Below, in pieces: positions 1-9,141 of a stretch of 64,000 bases of DNA. Source of the stretch: Spirochaetota bacterium (lineage in GTDB: Bacteria > Spirochaetota > Spirochaetia > Treponematales > UBA12059); NCBI GenBank assembly GCA_022703505.1, contig JAKLDN010000005.1:124001-188000 (forward strand), given 5' to 3'. Made by a program: the position numbers and the translations under genes. Numbering within the stretch: the stretch's first letter is position 1; each line of letters starts with the position of its first letter. The notes under the pieces were generated by a model. The model worked only from the letters and a program-made list of their open reading frames with translations, searched no databases and was not told the origin of the DNA.

Positions 1-637
1 GGTGGTACCGGGCGGCGTCCGAGATGGCCCCGTCCAGGTGCCAGGCCGCCGCGATGAGGGCGCCTGCGTCCGCGTGGTCCAGCTCCAGGGTCCTCTTCTC
101 CGCCACGTGGAGGGAAACCCGGTCCCGGTCCGCTACGGCCATGGTCCGGACGTACTCCTCCGCCAGGGCGTTGTTCAGGGGGATCTTGCCGATGTCGTGC
201 AGGAGCCCCGCGGCGAAGTACTCCTCCAGGGACTTGGAATCCACGCCCCGCTTCTTGGCGATCAGCTTGGCGGTCACCCCCGCGCAGAGAGAATGCCTCC
301 AGAAGCCCTCCATGTTAAGGGCCCGGAAATCCTTGTTCGAGGTGAACTTGTCCAGCACCGCCGTGGAGAGGGCCAGGTTCTTCACCGTGTTGACCCCCAG
401 CATGATGATCGCCCGGACCAGGCTGGTCACCTGGGTCCCCAGGCCGTAGTACGCGGAGTTGATGAGCTTGAGCACCTTGCCCATGAGCACGGGATCCAGG
501 GCGATCACGCGGTCCAGGTCGATGGGGCTGGTCTTGGGATTGTTGCAGACTTCCAGGACCTTGGAAACGGTCGTCGGGAGGCTCGGCATGGAACCGATGT
601 AGTCCCGGACCTTCAGGAGGTTGCTAGTTCCTGCCAT
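1..637 (-). CDS. HDOD-domain signalling protein (3' end beyond window)
   Basis: The reverse strand from ATG 637 reads MAGTSNLLKVRDYIGSMPSL and stays open to the window edge, so about 212 N-terminal residues are seen. The pattern is that of an HDOD domain: LPTTVSKVLEVCNNP, then a run of helices (VLMGKVLKLINSAYYG, VNTVKNLALS) and an HD-like core AAGLLHDIGKIPLNN near residues 145-160. HDOD proteins are usually non-catalytic scaffolds in signalling or stress networks, although here an HD pair (H-D in LLHDIGK) is retained, so phosphohydrolase activity cannot be excluded. The start overlaps the stop of the upstream TPR gene by 14 bases, which implies translational coupling. A GAAGG sits a few bases before the ATG. 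Output domains, if any, lie outside the window. Confidence 0.85.
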   Translation of the reverse strand, partial: MAGTSNLLKVRDYIGSMPSLPTTVSKVLEVCNNPKTSPIDLDRVIALDPVLMGKVLKLINSAYYGLGTQVTSLVRAIIMLGVNTVKNLALSTAVLDKFTSNKDFRALNMEGFWRHSLCAGVTAKLIAKKRGVDSKSLEEYFAAGLLHDIGKIPLNNALAEEYVRTMAVADRDRVSLHVAEKRTLELDHADAGALIAAAWHLDGAISDAARYH

Positions 638-3600
638 GACCCTTCTCCCGGCGTATGATTTCGATCAATTTTGCCATCTTCGGGGAAACCGGAATCCCGC
701 AGACCTCCGTGGGCCGGCCCTGGGGATCGAAGACCACCGGGGTCTCCGCCTTCGGCGCGGCGTCGGATTCATCGGAGGGCGCCGCCTCGCCGGAAGCCGG
801 GATCCGTTCATCCCGGCGCCGGTCCTCCCGGACCCGTCGCGCTTCCCGGCGCCGATCCCCCCCGTCCCGCCGGTCCATCCAGGTCCTGCGTTCCTTGGGG
901 GTCGCGCGCCGGTCCGCGCCCGTCCTGCGGTCCTCCCCGCGGCGCTCCCCCAGCTTCTGGGCTTCCTTGAGCAGGGACGAGGCCCCGGGCACCGAGCCGT
1001 CCAGGGCCGCGGCGGCCCGGCCCACCTTGTCCTCCGCGGCCCGGCGGACAGACTCGTCCTCGGACTCCAGGTCCCCGTCCCCGAGGGCCTGGATCAGCTC
1101 GTCCATCTTCCGGGAGATCCCGCTGTCCTCCAGTTCCTTCCGCTTGTCCTCCGGGAGGGAATCCGTGAGGCCCTTCAGGTAGGAAAGGAGGTCCGCGATT
1201 TCCTCGCCCTGGCATTCCGGCCGGCCGGAGGCGCAACCCTCGGTTCCGGAACCGCCGTCCGCGGATCCCGGCTCCCCCGGCCCGGTTTCGTCCGGGGACG
1301 GTTCGCCTACCTCCTCCGGGGATGCTTCCGGCTCGGGTTCCGGCTCCAGGGGAGGGCGCTCCGGGGGCTCGACATCGGGCTCCTCCCCCTCCTCGAACAC
1401 GATCTCGGGCTCCTCCTCGCCGAGGTCCTCGTCGTATTCCTCGTACTCCGGCTCCGGCTCGGCCGTCGGAAGCTCGGTCTCCGGGGCGGTTTCCGCTTCC
1501 ACGGGCGGCTCCATCGGCTCCATCGGCTCCTCGTCCACAGGCTCCGGCTCGGGGCGCCGTTGGCGGGGTTCCTCCCGGGGGGCCGGGGGGTAGGCACGGG
1601 GAGGCGGCTGGGGCGGCGGATACGAGGCCTGCGGCGCGTAGGACGGCTGGGGGGCCGGCGCCGGAGACTGGGGCACCGGGGCCTGGGGGGCCGGAGCCTG
1701 GGGCGGCGGCGCGTAGGACGGGGCCGCCTGCTGGGGGGGAGGATAGGACGGCGGCGGATAGGAAGGAGGCGGATAGGGCTGGGGAGGATAGGCCTGGGGC
1801 GTGTACGGAGGGGGCGGCTCCGGGCTCCGGGTTTCCGGGGCATGGGGGGACGGACCTTCCGGTAGCGGAGTCCCGCCTTCCCGGCCGGAGGATTCCTCGC
1901 CCCGGCCCTCTCCGCCCCCTCCGCCTCCCACGGGCGAATCGGCGTAGAGCTCCTGGCCCGCCAGGAGCCGCTCGTCCTCGCCAAGGGGCTCCTCCTCTTC
2001 CTCCGAGAGGTCCACGGAATCCAGGGGGACCTCCTCCTCGGGCAGGGGCTCCTCGTACTCCTCCAGGAAGATGAGCTCCTCCGCCTCGTCCACCGGTATG
2101 GGCTCCGCGGAGGCCAGGGCAAGGACGGCCTCCATCCGCTCCTCCGGGGTGGGTTCCCCGGGGGCCGCCGACCCCTCCTCGGCCTGGAGGTTTTCCTTGA
2201 GGATTTGAATGTTGCGGTCCCATGCGTCCCGGACGTCCTGGGAATACGCCCCGACGGCCTTCTCGTAGAGGTCCAGGGAGCCTTCCAGGTCCTCGATATC
2301 CTCGGGCTTGCCCCGGCGTCCCCGGAGGTTCACCAGGCGGTCCGCGGCGGCCACCGCCTTCTCCTTCTCCCCCAGGGCCCGGTACACCGCGGAGAGCTCC
2401 AGCCAGGCCTCCGCGTCGTCCGGACGCTCCCGGGTCAGCTCCTCCAGGATGCTCTTGGCATGGGTCCGGTCCCCCCGGGCGGCCCGGGCCCGGGCAAGCT
2501 CCAGGCGGGCCTCGGGATTCCCCGGCCGGGCCTTCAGGAAGAGCTCCAGCTCCTTGACGGCGTCGTCCGGTCGGCCCTCTTCCCGGTAGATCCGGGCCAG
2601 CTCGATCCGGAACCCGATCTCCTTGGGGTCCAGGGAGACCACCTTGCGGAAGATCTTCTCCGCCTTCCCCTCCTCGCCCAGGGCCTTCAGCAGGAGGCCG
2701 TAGAGCTTGAGGGCTTCCAGGTTGTCGGGACTGCGGCGGAGGACGTCCACGACCGCGTCCCGGGACTTGTCGTTGTAGCCCAAGGTACGGTAGAGCCGGG
2801 CCAGGCGGAGCCGGAGGCCCAGGTTGTCGGGCATAACCTCCACGAGCCCCTGGATTTCCTGCAGGGCCTCGGCCTGGCGGCCGCTCTGCTCCAGGAGGCG
2901 CTCGATGTTCTCCGCGGCCTTGAGGAAGCCCGGATCGGCCTCCAGGGCCGCCCGGTACTCCCGGATGGCCTCGTCGACCTTGCCGGCCTCCGCGAACGCG
3001 ACGCCCAGGCCGTTTCGGGCTTCCGCGTTCCGGGGGGACACGGCCAGGACCTGGTGGAAGATATCCGTGGATTGCCGGGTCTTCCCGTTCCGGGCCAGGG
3101 CCAGGCCGTAGCGGTTCATGGCCTCCGTCCAGCCCGGCCGGGCCTTCACGGCCTGCTCGTACTCCCGGAGGGCATCCTCGGTCTTGCCCATGGCCTCGTA
3201 GGAGATGCCCAGGTTGAAGTGGAAGGAGGGGTAGTTCTGGTCCACCGCGAGGCCCTTCCAGAACACCTTGACGGCCTTCTCGTGGTCCCCCCGGGCCATG
3301 TGCACGGTGCCCAGGGAGTTCAGGGCCAGGACGTGCCGGGGATCCTTCTCCACCGCCCGGGCGAAGGACATCTCCGCGGCCTTCAGGTTCCCCATCTGGC
3401 GGTAGACGCTGCCCTCGTTGAACAGGAGCTCCGGATCGTCCGGGGCCAGCTCGAGCCCCCGGGCCAGGGCGGCCAGGGCGTCGTCCAGGCGGCCCAGGCG
3501 CAGGTAGACGGCTCCCAGGTTCTCCAAGGCCCGGACGTCCTTGGCGTCCCGCTCCACGATGGCGGCGAAGGCCCCGAGGGCGGGCTCGAAGCGGTTGGTG

Positions 3601-3758
3601 CGGAGATAGACCGTGCCGAGGACGAAGCGGGCGTCCCGGGACTCGGGCTTCTGGATCAGGTAGTTGCGGGCCAGGCGCTCCGCGGCCTCGAAGTCCCGGA
3701 GGCGGAGGGCGTTCCGGGCCCTCTCCAGGGCGTCCGAGGGAGGGTGGGGGGCCGTCAC
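624..3758 (-). CDS. Large TPR protein with proline-rich and acidic linkers
   Basis: 1044 residues. The GTG at 3758 is chosen because its GTGA overlaps the stop of the upstream gene. Residues 1 to about 500 are tandem tetratricopeptide repeats (for example ALENLGAVYLRLGRLDDALA and ALNSLGTVHMARGDHEKAVK), a protein-protein interaction solenoid. Residues about 640-735 are a Pro/Tyr/Ala-rich linker (YPPPSYPPPSYPPP), followed by a Glu-rich acidic stretch to about 815. A short predicted helical part follows, then an Arg-rich tract about 938-986 with repeated DRR triplets, and a conserved-looking C-terminal tail (VCGIPVSPKMAKLIEIIRRE). No signal peptide is apparent, so a cytoplasmic scaffold is likely. 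Its real partner is unknown; the overlaps with the secreted LamG protein upstream and the HDOD protein downstream suggest co-function. Confidence 0.88.
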   Translation of the reverse strand: MTAPHPPSDALERARNALRLRDFEAAERLARNYLIQKPESRDARFVLGTVYLRTNRFEPALGAFAAIVERDAKDVRALENLGAVYLRLGRLDDALAALARGLELAPDDPELLFNEGSVYRQMGNLKAAEMSFARAVEKDPRHVLALNSLGTVHMARGDHEKAVKVFWKGLAVDQNYPSFHFNLGISYEAMGKTEDALREYEQAVKARPGWTEAMNRYGLALARNGKTRQSTDIFHQVLAVSPRNAEARNGLGVAFAEAGKVDEAIREYRAALEADPGFLKAAENIERLLEQSGRQAEALQEIQGLVEVMPDNLGLRLRLARLYRTLGYNDKSRDAVVDVLRRSPDNLEALKLYGLLLKALGEEGKAEKIFRKVVSLDPKEIGFRIELARIYREEGRPDDAVKELELFLKARPGNPEARLELARARAARGDRTHAKSILEELTRERPDDAEAWLELSAVYRALGEKEKAVAAADRLVNLRGRRGKPEDIEDLEGSLDLYEKAVGAYSQDVRDAWDRNIQILKENLQAEEGSAAPGEPTPEERMEAVLALASAEPIPVDEAEELIFLEEYEEPLPEEEVPLDSVDLSEEEEEPLGEDERLLAGQELYADSPVGGGGGGEGRGEESSGREGGTPLPEGPSPHAPETRSPEPPPPYTPQAYPPQPYPPPSYPPPSYPPPQQAAPSYAPPPQAPAPQAPVPQSPAPAPQPSYAPQASYPPPQPPPRAYPPAPREEPRQRRPEPEPVDEEPMEPMEPPVEAETAPETELPTAEPEPEYEEYDEDLGEEEPEIVFEEGEEPDVEPPERPPLEPEPEPEASPEEVGEPSPDETGPGEPGSADGGSGTEGCASGRPECQGEEIADLLSYLKGLTDSLPEDKRKELEDSGISRKMDELIQALGDGDLESEDESVRRAAEDKVGRAAAALDGSVPGASSLLKEAQKLGERRGEDRRTGADRRATPKERRTWMDRRDGGDRRREARRVREDRRRDERIPASGEAAPSDESDAAPKAETPVVFDPQGRPTEVCGIPVSPKMAKLIEIIRREKGHGRN

Positions 3759-5320
3759 GGGACGTTCCTGGCGGGACGGGCGGATACTTCCCGGGAGAAT
3801 TCCCCCGGCCGCCGGGGGAGAACCGCGTCGTAGGAAGCCACGGCGAAATAGTAGAGCCTGCCGTTGGCGAGGCCCGTCAGGGTGATCGAGACCGTATTGC
3901 CCGTGTCCACCGGGGAGGCTCCCTGCACGGCTTCCCTGCCGTAATAGTCCCCCGGGGAGGTTCCGTAATACACCAGGTACCCCGCCAGGTCCGCCTCGGG
4001 CACCCGGCTCCACCGGAGGGTGACCCTCCCGTCCCCGGGCGCGGCCAGGACCTCCCCCGGGGGGGGCGGGGGGGGATCGGGCAGGTACCGTAGGGTGATC
4101 GAGGACAGGATCGGCCCGTCGGCGCCCCGGGGGTCCGGGTAGAGCTCCACCCGCACCTGGGCGTAGCGCCCCCGGGCGCTTTCCGGCAGGGACCCGCCCG
4201 GCCGGAAGGGTTTCCACTCGGGGCTGTCCGTCCTCCAGGTTTCGGGGAAATCCCCGACGCGGTAGAAGAAGGCGGCCCCGGAGTCCCCGGGGGTGCGGAT
4301 CTCGGCGTCGACGGAGGCGAGTCGGGTGTTGTTCCAGCCGAGGTCCACCAGGGGCGATACCGCAGATCCCGGCTCGGTCCCGTACCTTCCCAGGTTCGGA
4401 CGCTCCACCCAGGAGGAGGAGAGACGGAGCTCGTCCAGGAGCCCCGTGTAGTTCTGGCCCAGGGTCACGGGGGACGCCGTGCCCACCGAGGGGAGGTGGA
4501 CCGCCCCGCCCTCCCGCCCGGTGGCGGTGGCGTAGGCGGCTGCTTCGGAGACCCCGTTCATCAGGTACTCCACGAGCCCCGTGGAGGAATCGAAGCGCAC
4601 CAGGTGGTGGCTCCAGGTCCGAGGGACCAGGAGGGAGGTTCCGGTGAGGTTCAGCTGGAAGGCCCCTCCCCCGGGGGGGGCGAAGAAGTTGGCGAACGCG
4701 AAGACCATGCGGTTCCGGGAGAAGATCGCGGACACCTGCTGGGTCGTAGTCCGGGTCCCGTCCCGCCGGGCCCCCTTCCAGAGGAAGAGGATCTCCCCGG
4801 ACTCGACGTTGGCGGGGTAGAGCCAGAATTCCAGGGAGAAGTCCCCGGACACGGAGCCGGCGCCGAAGAGGGAGCTCTTCTCGGGGTGGAGGACCAGCTG
4901 GGAGCCGGGGGCCCGGAAGGAGGCCGCCCCGGATCCCATGTAGGCCAGGTCCGCGGGGGCGTGTTTGAAGCTGCCCCGGGGCTCGATCCTCCACCGTCCG
5001 GTCTCGTCCCACCCGGATTCGGCGTCGAAGTGGACAAGGAGATCCGTTCCCTCGGTCCACCGGTATCGGGCGGGCTCCAGGACCAGGACCCGGGCCGCGC
5101 CGGAGTCCGCGGCGGGGACCGCACTCGCGGCCGGGACCGCGCCTGCGGCAGGGACCGCACCCGCGGCCGGGACCGCGGCGACGCCCGAGAGGATCCAGGG
5201 GTGCGGTGAAGAGGCGGGCCGGGAGGAGGCGTCCAGGCGCAGGGACGTCTCTATCCCGGCGGCGGTGCATACCGCGGCCGAGGCTGCGAGGATCAGGGCG
5301 AGTATTCTCTTGGTCGTCAT
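3755..5320 (-). CDS. Secreted LamG-like / fibronectin type III protein
   Basis: 521 residues starting at ATG 5320. The N-terminus MTTKRILALILAASAAVCTA is a signal peptide with no clear lipobox. A low-complexity AVPAAG repeat occupies about residues 48-72. A concanavalin A/LamG-like jelly-roll domain follows (about 90-290; FSLEFWLYPANVESGEILFL, SHHLVRFDSSTGLVEYLMNG, GLLDELRLSS). After a middle beta-rich region there is a Pro-rich hinge (DPPPPPPG) and a C-terminal fibronectin type III domain (about 430-515; VTLRWSRVPEADLAGYLVYY). The protein is therefore exported and probably binds a glycan or protein at the cell surface or periplasm. It is the first gene of an overlapped set with the TPR and HDOD proteins. 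Ligand unknown. Confidence 0.85.
   Translation of the reverse strand: MTTKRILALILAASAAVCTAAGIETSLRLDASSRPASSPHPWILSGVAAVPAAGAVPAAGAVPAASAVPAADSGAARVLVLEPARYRWTEGTDLLVHFDAESGWDETGRWRIEPRGSFKHAPADLAYMGSGAASFRAPGSQLVLHPEKSSLFGAGSVSGDFSLEFWLYPANVESGEILFLWKGARRDGTRTTTQQVSAIFSRNRMVFAFANFFAPPGGGAFQLNLTGTSLLVPRTWSHHLVRFDSSTGLVEYLMNGVSEAAAYATATGREGGAVHLPSVGTASPVTLGQNYTGLLDELRLSSSWVERPNLGRYGTEPGSAVSPLVDLGWNNTRLASVDAEIRTPGDSGAAFFYRVGDFPETWRTDSPEWKPFRPGGSLPESARGRYAQVRVELYPDPRGADGPILSSITLRYLPDPPPPPPGEVLAAPGDGRVTLRWSRVPEADLAGYLVYYGTSPGDYYGREAVQGASPVDTGNTVSITLTGLANGRLYYFAVASYDAVLPRRPGEFSREVSARPARNVP
5109..5180 (-). repeat. Four 18-bp tandem repeats encoding an AVPAAG-type linker
   Basis: Four in-frame 18-bp units starting at 5109, 5127, 5145 and 5163 share the core GGACCGC and encode the six-residue repeat AVPAAG just after the signal peptide of the LamG/Fn3 protein. 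The units differ at a few bases. Because the unit is a multiple of three, copy-number change would alter linker length without breaking the frame. Confidence 0.75.
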
Positions 5321-5346
5321 TTCTCTGTATTCTAGTATCGAACGAT

Positions 5347-7164
5347 ATGGAGCAAAGTATAGCCCCCGCTTCGCAGGAACCCCGAAGAATCGCGCGAAGC
5401 GCCCCGGAATCCCCGGGAGTATACCTCATGCGCGACTCCGCGGGGCTAATTATATACGTAGGCAAGGCCAAAATCCTGAAAAACCGCCTGTCCTCGTACT
5501 TTTCCGGCCGTAAGGACCCGAAGACCCGGCTCCTGGTCTCCAGGATCGCGAGCCTCGAGTGGATCCTGACGGAGACCGAATACGAGGCTCTCCTCCTGGA
5601 AAACGAGCTCATCAAGCGGAACGCCCCCAAGTACAACATCAACCTGAAGGACGGGAAATCCTACCCGGTCATCCGCATCACCGCGGAGGAGTGGCCCCGG
5701 GTCTTCCGTACCCGGCGGATCGTGGACGACGGCAGCCTCTACTTCGGCCCCTTCCCCAGCGCGGAGATCATCGACGCCTACCTGGACCTGATCCGCCGGA
5801 TCTTCCCCCTGCGGCGCTGCAGGCGGATGCGGAAGCGGGACACCCCCTGCATGTACTACCACATCGGCCGCTGTTCCGCCCCCTGCGCCGGCCGGATCGA
5901 GCGGGAGGCCTACCTGGCTGTCGTGGAGAAGGTCCGCAAGCTCCTGGCCGGGGAGACCGACGAGCTCCTCGGATCCCTGAAGGCCCAGATGGAGGAGGCC
6001 GCGGCCGATCTCCGCTTCGAGGAGGCCGCCCGGGCCCGGGACACCCTCCAGGCCATCGAGGCCTTCCGGGGCGAGAGCCGGGTGGTGGACTTCGACCCCG
6101 AGAGCCGGGACTACGTGGCCGCCGCATTGGACGGGAGCCTTGCGACCTTCACGGTCTTCGCCATGCGGGGCGGGCGCCTGGCGGGACGGGATCTCTTCCG
6201 GTCCCGGGCCTTCGGCACCCCGGAAGAGGCGGTCCTGGACTTCCTCACCACCTACTACTCCGCGGAGCGCCCCCCCCCGCCCCGGATCTACCTCCGGGAT
6301 CCCCGGGGCATGGAACTGGCCCGGGAGTACCTCCGCCGGGAGCTCGGGGCGGAAACGGATCTGGCCGCCCCGGAAGACCGCCGCCACGAGGCCGCCCTGG
6401 CCATGGCGGAGCACAACGCCAAGGAGGACCTGGCCAAGCGGCGGAGGGAGACCGGGGACGTGGAGGCCCTGGAGGAGCTCCGGCGGACCCTGGACCTGGA
6501 AGTCCTGCCCGCACGGATCGAGGGCTTCGACATCGCCCACCTGTCCGGCAAATACACGGTCGCCTCCCTTGTTACCTTCTCGAACGGAGTACCGGACAAG
6601 AAGAACTACCGCCATTTCCGCATCCGCAGCCTGGAGGGAAAGATCGACGACTTCGCCGCCCTTCGCGAGGCCGTGGGCCGCCGCTACACGGGCCTGCTGA
6701 ACGAGGGGGAGGACCTGCCGGACCTCATCCTGGTGGACGGGGGCATCGGCCAGGTCAACGCGGTCAAGGAGATCCTGGACGCCCTGGAGGCGGACCTACC
6801 CCTGGCGGGACTGGCCAAGGAGAACGAGGAGATCTGGCTGCCCGGCGCCGAGGGGCCGATCGTCCTGTCCAAGGACTCCCCGGCCCTCCGGGTCCTGGTG
6901 GCCGTCCGAGACGAGACCCACCGCTTCGCCACCGGCCTGAACCAGAGGCTCCGGGGGAAGACCCTGCGCCTGACCGGCCTCGAGGCCGCGGAGGGGGTGG
7001 GCCCCGTACGGGCGGCCCGGATCCTTACGGCCTTCGGTTCCCTCCGGGCAGTGGCCGAGGCGGAGCCCGCCTACATCGCCGAGAAAGCCCGGGTGCCGAA
7101 AAAGACGGCGGAGGCCGCCCGGGAGGCGGCCCGCTCGGAGCTCTCCGCCGGGAGGATTGACTAA
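5347..7164 (+). CDS. uvrC: UvrABC excinuclease subunit C
   Basis: 605 residues, the usual UvrC length. The start is ATG 5347 (MEQSIAPASQ); the longer open frame upstream runs through the divergent gene and is rejected. The N-terminal GIY-YIG nuclease (GVYLMRDSAG, IIYVGKAKILKNRLSSYF), which makes the 3' incision, is at about residues 20-100. A UVR UvrB-binding motif (LRFEEAARARDTLQ) is near 220, the UvrC RNase H-like domain for the 5' incision is at about 385-520 (FDIAHLSGKYTVAS, LILVDGGIGQ), and helix-hairpin-helix DNA-binding motifs end the protein (LEAAEGVGPVRAARIL). It works with UvrA/UvrB in nucleotide excision repair. There is no good Shine-Dalgarno, and only 26 bases separate it from the divergent start at 5320. 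Confidence 0.97.
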   Translation: MEQSIAPASQEPRRIARSAPESPGVYLMRDSAGLIIYVGKAKILKNRLSSYFSGRKDPKTRLLVSRIASLEWILTETEYEALLLENELIKRNAPKYNINLKDGKSYPVIRITAEEWPRVFRTRRIVDDGSLYFGPFPSAEIIDAYLDLIRRIFPLRRCRRMRKRDTPCMYYHIGRCSAPCAGRIEREAYLAVVEKVRKLLAGETDELLGSLKAQMEEAAADLRFEEAARARDTLQAIEAFRGESRVVDFDPESRDYVAAALDGSLATFTVFAMRGGRLAGRDLFRSRAFGTPEEAVLDFLTTYYSAERPPPPRIYLRDPRGMELAREYLRRELGAETDLAAPEDRRHEAALAMAEHNAKEDLAKRRRETGDVEALEELRRTLDLEVLPARIEGFDIAHLSGKYTVASLVTFSNGVPDKKNYRHFRIRSLEGKIDDFAALREAVGRRYTGLLNEGEDLPDLILVDGGIGQVNAVKEILDALEADLPLAGLAKENEEIWLPGAEGPIVLSKDSPALRVLVAVRDETHRFATGLNQRLRGKTLRLTGLEAAEGVGPVRAARILTAFGSLRAVAEAEPAYIAEKARVPKKTAEAAREAARSELSAGRID

Positions 7165-7211
7165 AACCTCCATTTCCGGCAGAATGCGGGTGCCCCACGG
7201 GGAACAACAAC

Positions 7212-7898
7212 GTGCTCGACACCATCCTGCCCGAGGGGCTCCGTTTCGGTGTCCTCTTCGACCGCCTAACCTCGGTTCACAGTATTTACATCCGCGCGGA
7301 GGAGGCCTCGGCCTCCTTCCGCGCCCGTAACGGACTTTCCTGCCCGCCCGGCTGCGGAAGGTGCTGCGAAGGATTCATCCCCGACATTTTACCCCTCGAA
7401 GCCTCCTACCTGGCCGCCTGGCTCGTGCGGAACCGTCCCGAGCGCGCCCTGCGCATGGCCGATTCCGGCACCCTGCCCTCGAACCTCCGCGGCTGCCCCC
7501 TCTACGATCCGGACCGCCCGGACGCCCACTGCACGGTCTACCCCGGCCGGCCCCTCATCTGCCGCCTCTTCGCCTTCTCCGGCGTTCGAACCCGTACGGG
7601 ATCGCCCTCCTACTCCCTTTGCCGGGAGATGCCCGGCCTGCCGCCCCCCCGGTCCGGCACCCGTTCCTGGGAGGGCCCGGCCCTGGAAGACCTCTTCGGT
7701 ACGCCCCCCCTCATGTCCGACTTCGGGGCGGAACTCGAGGGGATCGTCCCCGGGGACGGCTCCCGGCGGGAAGCCCTGCCCGAAGCCCTGCCCGCCGCGA
7801 TCTGCCAGATCCTCTTCCTGGCCGGACTGGGAGGCAAGGACGATCCCAGCACCGACGACAACGATCCCGTCCTGCCTCCCCTGCCCCGGGCGTCTTAG
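7212..7898 (+). CDS. YkgJ-type Cys-cluster (Zn/Fe-binding) protein
   Basis: 228 residues from GTG 7212. The defining feature is the Cys cluster CPPGCGRCCEGF near residue 44, with later cysteines in RGCPLYD, HCTVYPGRPLICRLF and CREM. This is the pattern of the YkgJ/UPF0153 family, predicted to chelate zinc or an iron-sulfur cluster; no reaction is established for most members. The C-terminal 80 residues have no recognisable domain. It lies 47 bases after uvrC and 41 bases before the Rsm22-type gene, same strand, so co-transcription is plausible. A second, shorter member of the family is encoded at 40447-40734. Confidence 0.85.
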   Translation: MLDTILPEGLRFGVLFDRLTSVHSIYIRAEEASASFRARNGLSCPPGCGRCCEGFIPDILPLEASYLAAWLVRNRPERALRMADSGTLPSNLRGCPLYDPDRPDAHCTVYPGRPLICRLFAFSGVRTRTGSPSYSLCREMPGLPPPRSGTRSWEGPALEDLFGTPPLMSDFGAELEGIVPGDGSRREALPEALPAAICQILFLAGLGGKDDPSTDDNDPVLPPLPRAS

Positions 7899-7939
7899 CG
7901 GCCCTTGCCGCACCGCCGAGGCAGGGATATCCTAGGCCC

Positions 7940-9136
7940 ATGCCGGATTCCCGATCCCCGGAAAACCCCCTTGCCTCCCGCGTCGAGGCCCTCCTTAAAA
8001 GGCGGCACGAGCTGGTCGGACTGCCCCGGGGGCGCCCGGGAGAACCGGGATCGTCCGAGGGGCTGACCCACTCGGAGTACGCCCGGATGTCCGACGCCCT
8101 CTTCCGCCTCCAGCGCGGCCTGACCGGCAACCGTTCCCTGATCGGAGCCCGGTACATGGACGACCCGGACCTCCTGGCGGCCTACCTCTTCTTCTACTGG
8201 CCCGTATCCTACGCCCAGGTCGCGGGGGTCCTGGCCCAGTCGGGCCTCCGGCCCGCCCGGGTCCTGGACATGGGCTCGGGGCCGGGCCCCGCGACCGCCG
8301 CCCTCCTGGACGCCGGCGCGGTATCCGCGGTCCTCGTGGACTCCAGCTCCTCCGCCCTGGACCTGGCCCGCCGGGTCCTGGCCCAGGGCCGGGCATCCTC
8401 CGACCGCCTCCGGTACCTTGCCGCGGACCTGGAAGGACCCGCTCCCTACGGGGGTGCCGCGGACGCCGGTCCCTACGACTGCGTCGTGTTCGGACACTCC
8501 CTGAACGAGCTGTGGATCGGCGCGCACGACCGCCCGGAGCGGGTCCTGGCCCTGGCGGCGGCCGCCTCGGGCTGTCTCTCCACGGAAGGATTCCTCCTGG
8601 TCGTCGAGCCCGCCCTCCTGGCCACCAGCCGGGACGCCCTGGCCCTCCGGGACGGCCTGGCCGCCGCGGGCTGGTCCGTCTTCGCGCCCTGCCCGGGTCG
8701 GTCCCGCCTGGGCTGTCCGGCCCTGGCCGCCGGGCCGGCCCACACCTGCCACGACGAGCTGAGATGGGAGACCCCGGAGACGGTCCGGGTCCTGGCCAAG
8801 CGCACCGGCCTGGACAAGGACTCCCTGAAGGCGACCTGGTTCCTGGCCCGGCCGCCCTCGGCGCCCGCCGCCCTGCCCCGGTCCGCGTATCCGGAGGACT
8901 CCTTCCGGGTCGTTTCGGATCCCCTGCTCAACAAGGCGGGACGGATGCGCTATCTCCTGTGCGGGGCTGCGGGACGGTTCCCCTTTTCCGCCCCCGCGGA
9001 GGATCCGCGGTCGCGGACGTCGGGGTTTTCCTACCTTCGCAGGGGGGACGTGATCCGCGTGGAGAATCCCGAGATCCGGGAGAGCGGCTGGGGCCTGGGG
9101 CCGGCCACCCGCATCGAAGTCCTGCCCGGGGCTTGA
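7940..9136 (+). CDS. Rsm22-family ribosomal small-subunit methyltransferase-like protein
   Basis: 398 residues from ATG 7940 (MPDSRSPENPLASRVEALLK). The N-terminal helical part contains HSEYARMSDALFRLQRGL and YMDDPDLLAAYLFFYWPVSY. A Rossmann SAM-binding domain follows with motif I VLDMGSGPGPATAALLDAG (about residue 110) and an acidic turn VLVDSSSSALDLARRV. The second half has spaced cysteines CPGRSRLGCP, then AHTCHDELRW, then YLLCGAAGRF. This matches the [4Fe-4S]-type cysteine layout of the Rsm22/METTL17 family, which acts in small ribosomal subunit assembly. It ends 5 bases before the convergent lipoprotein gene. Family assignment is strong; actual methyl transfer is uncertain because some homologues act as assembly factors. 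Confidence 0.88.
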   Translation: MPDSRSPENPLASRVEALLKRRHELVGLPRGRPGEPGSSEGLTHSEYARMSDALFRLQRGLTGNRSLIGARYMDDPDLLAAYLFFYWPVSYAQVAGVLAQSGLRPARVLDMGSGPGPATAALLDAGAVSAVLVDSSSSALDLARRVLAQGRASSDRLRYLAADLEGPAPYGGAADAGPYDCVVFGHSLNELWIGAHDRPERVLALAAAASGCLSTEGFLLVVEPALLATSRDALALRDGLAAAGWSVFAPCPGRSRLGCPALAAGPAHTCHDELRWETPETVRVLAKRTGLDKDSLKATWFLARPPSAPAALPRSAYPEDSFRVVSDPLLNKAGRMRYLLCGAAGRFPFSAPAEDPRSRTSGFSYLRRGDVIRVENPEIRESGWGLGPATRIEVLPGA

Positions 9137-9141
9137 AGGGT

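Noticed and set aside
2-658. Open frame on the plus strand over the HDOD gene
   Set aside because: The protein is low-complexity Gly/Arg/Val-rich text, while the minus strand gives a coherent HDOD domain.
1560-1845. DNA-level tandem repeat at the proline-rich part of the TPR gene
   Set aside because: Repetition is mainly in amino-acid composition (PPPSY-like) with irregular spacing; it is part of the coding sequence.
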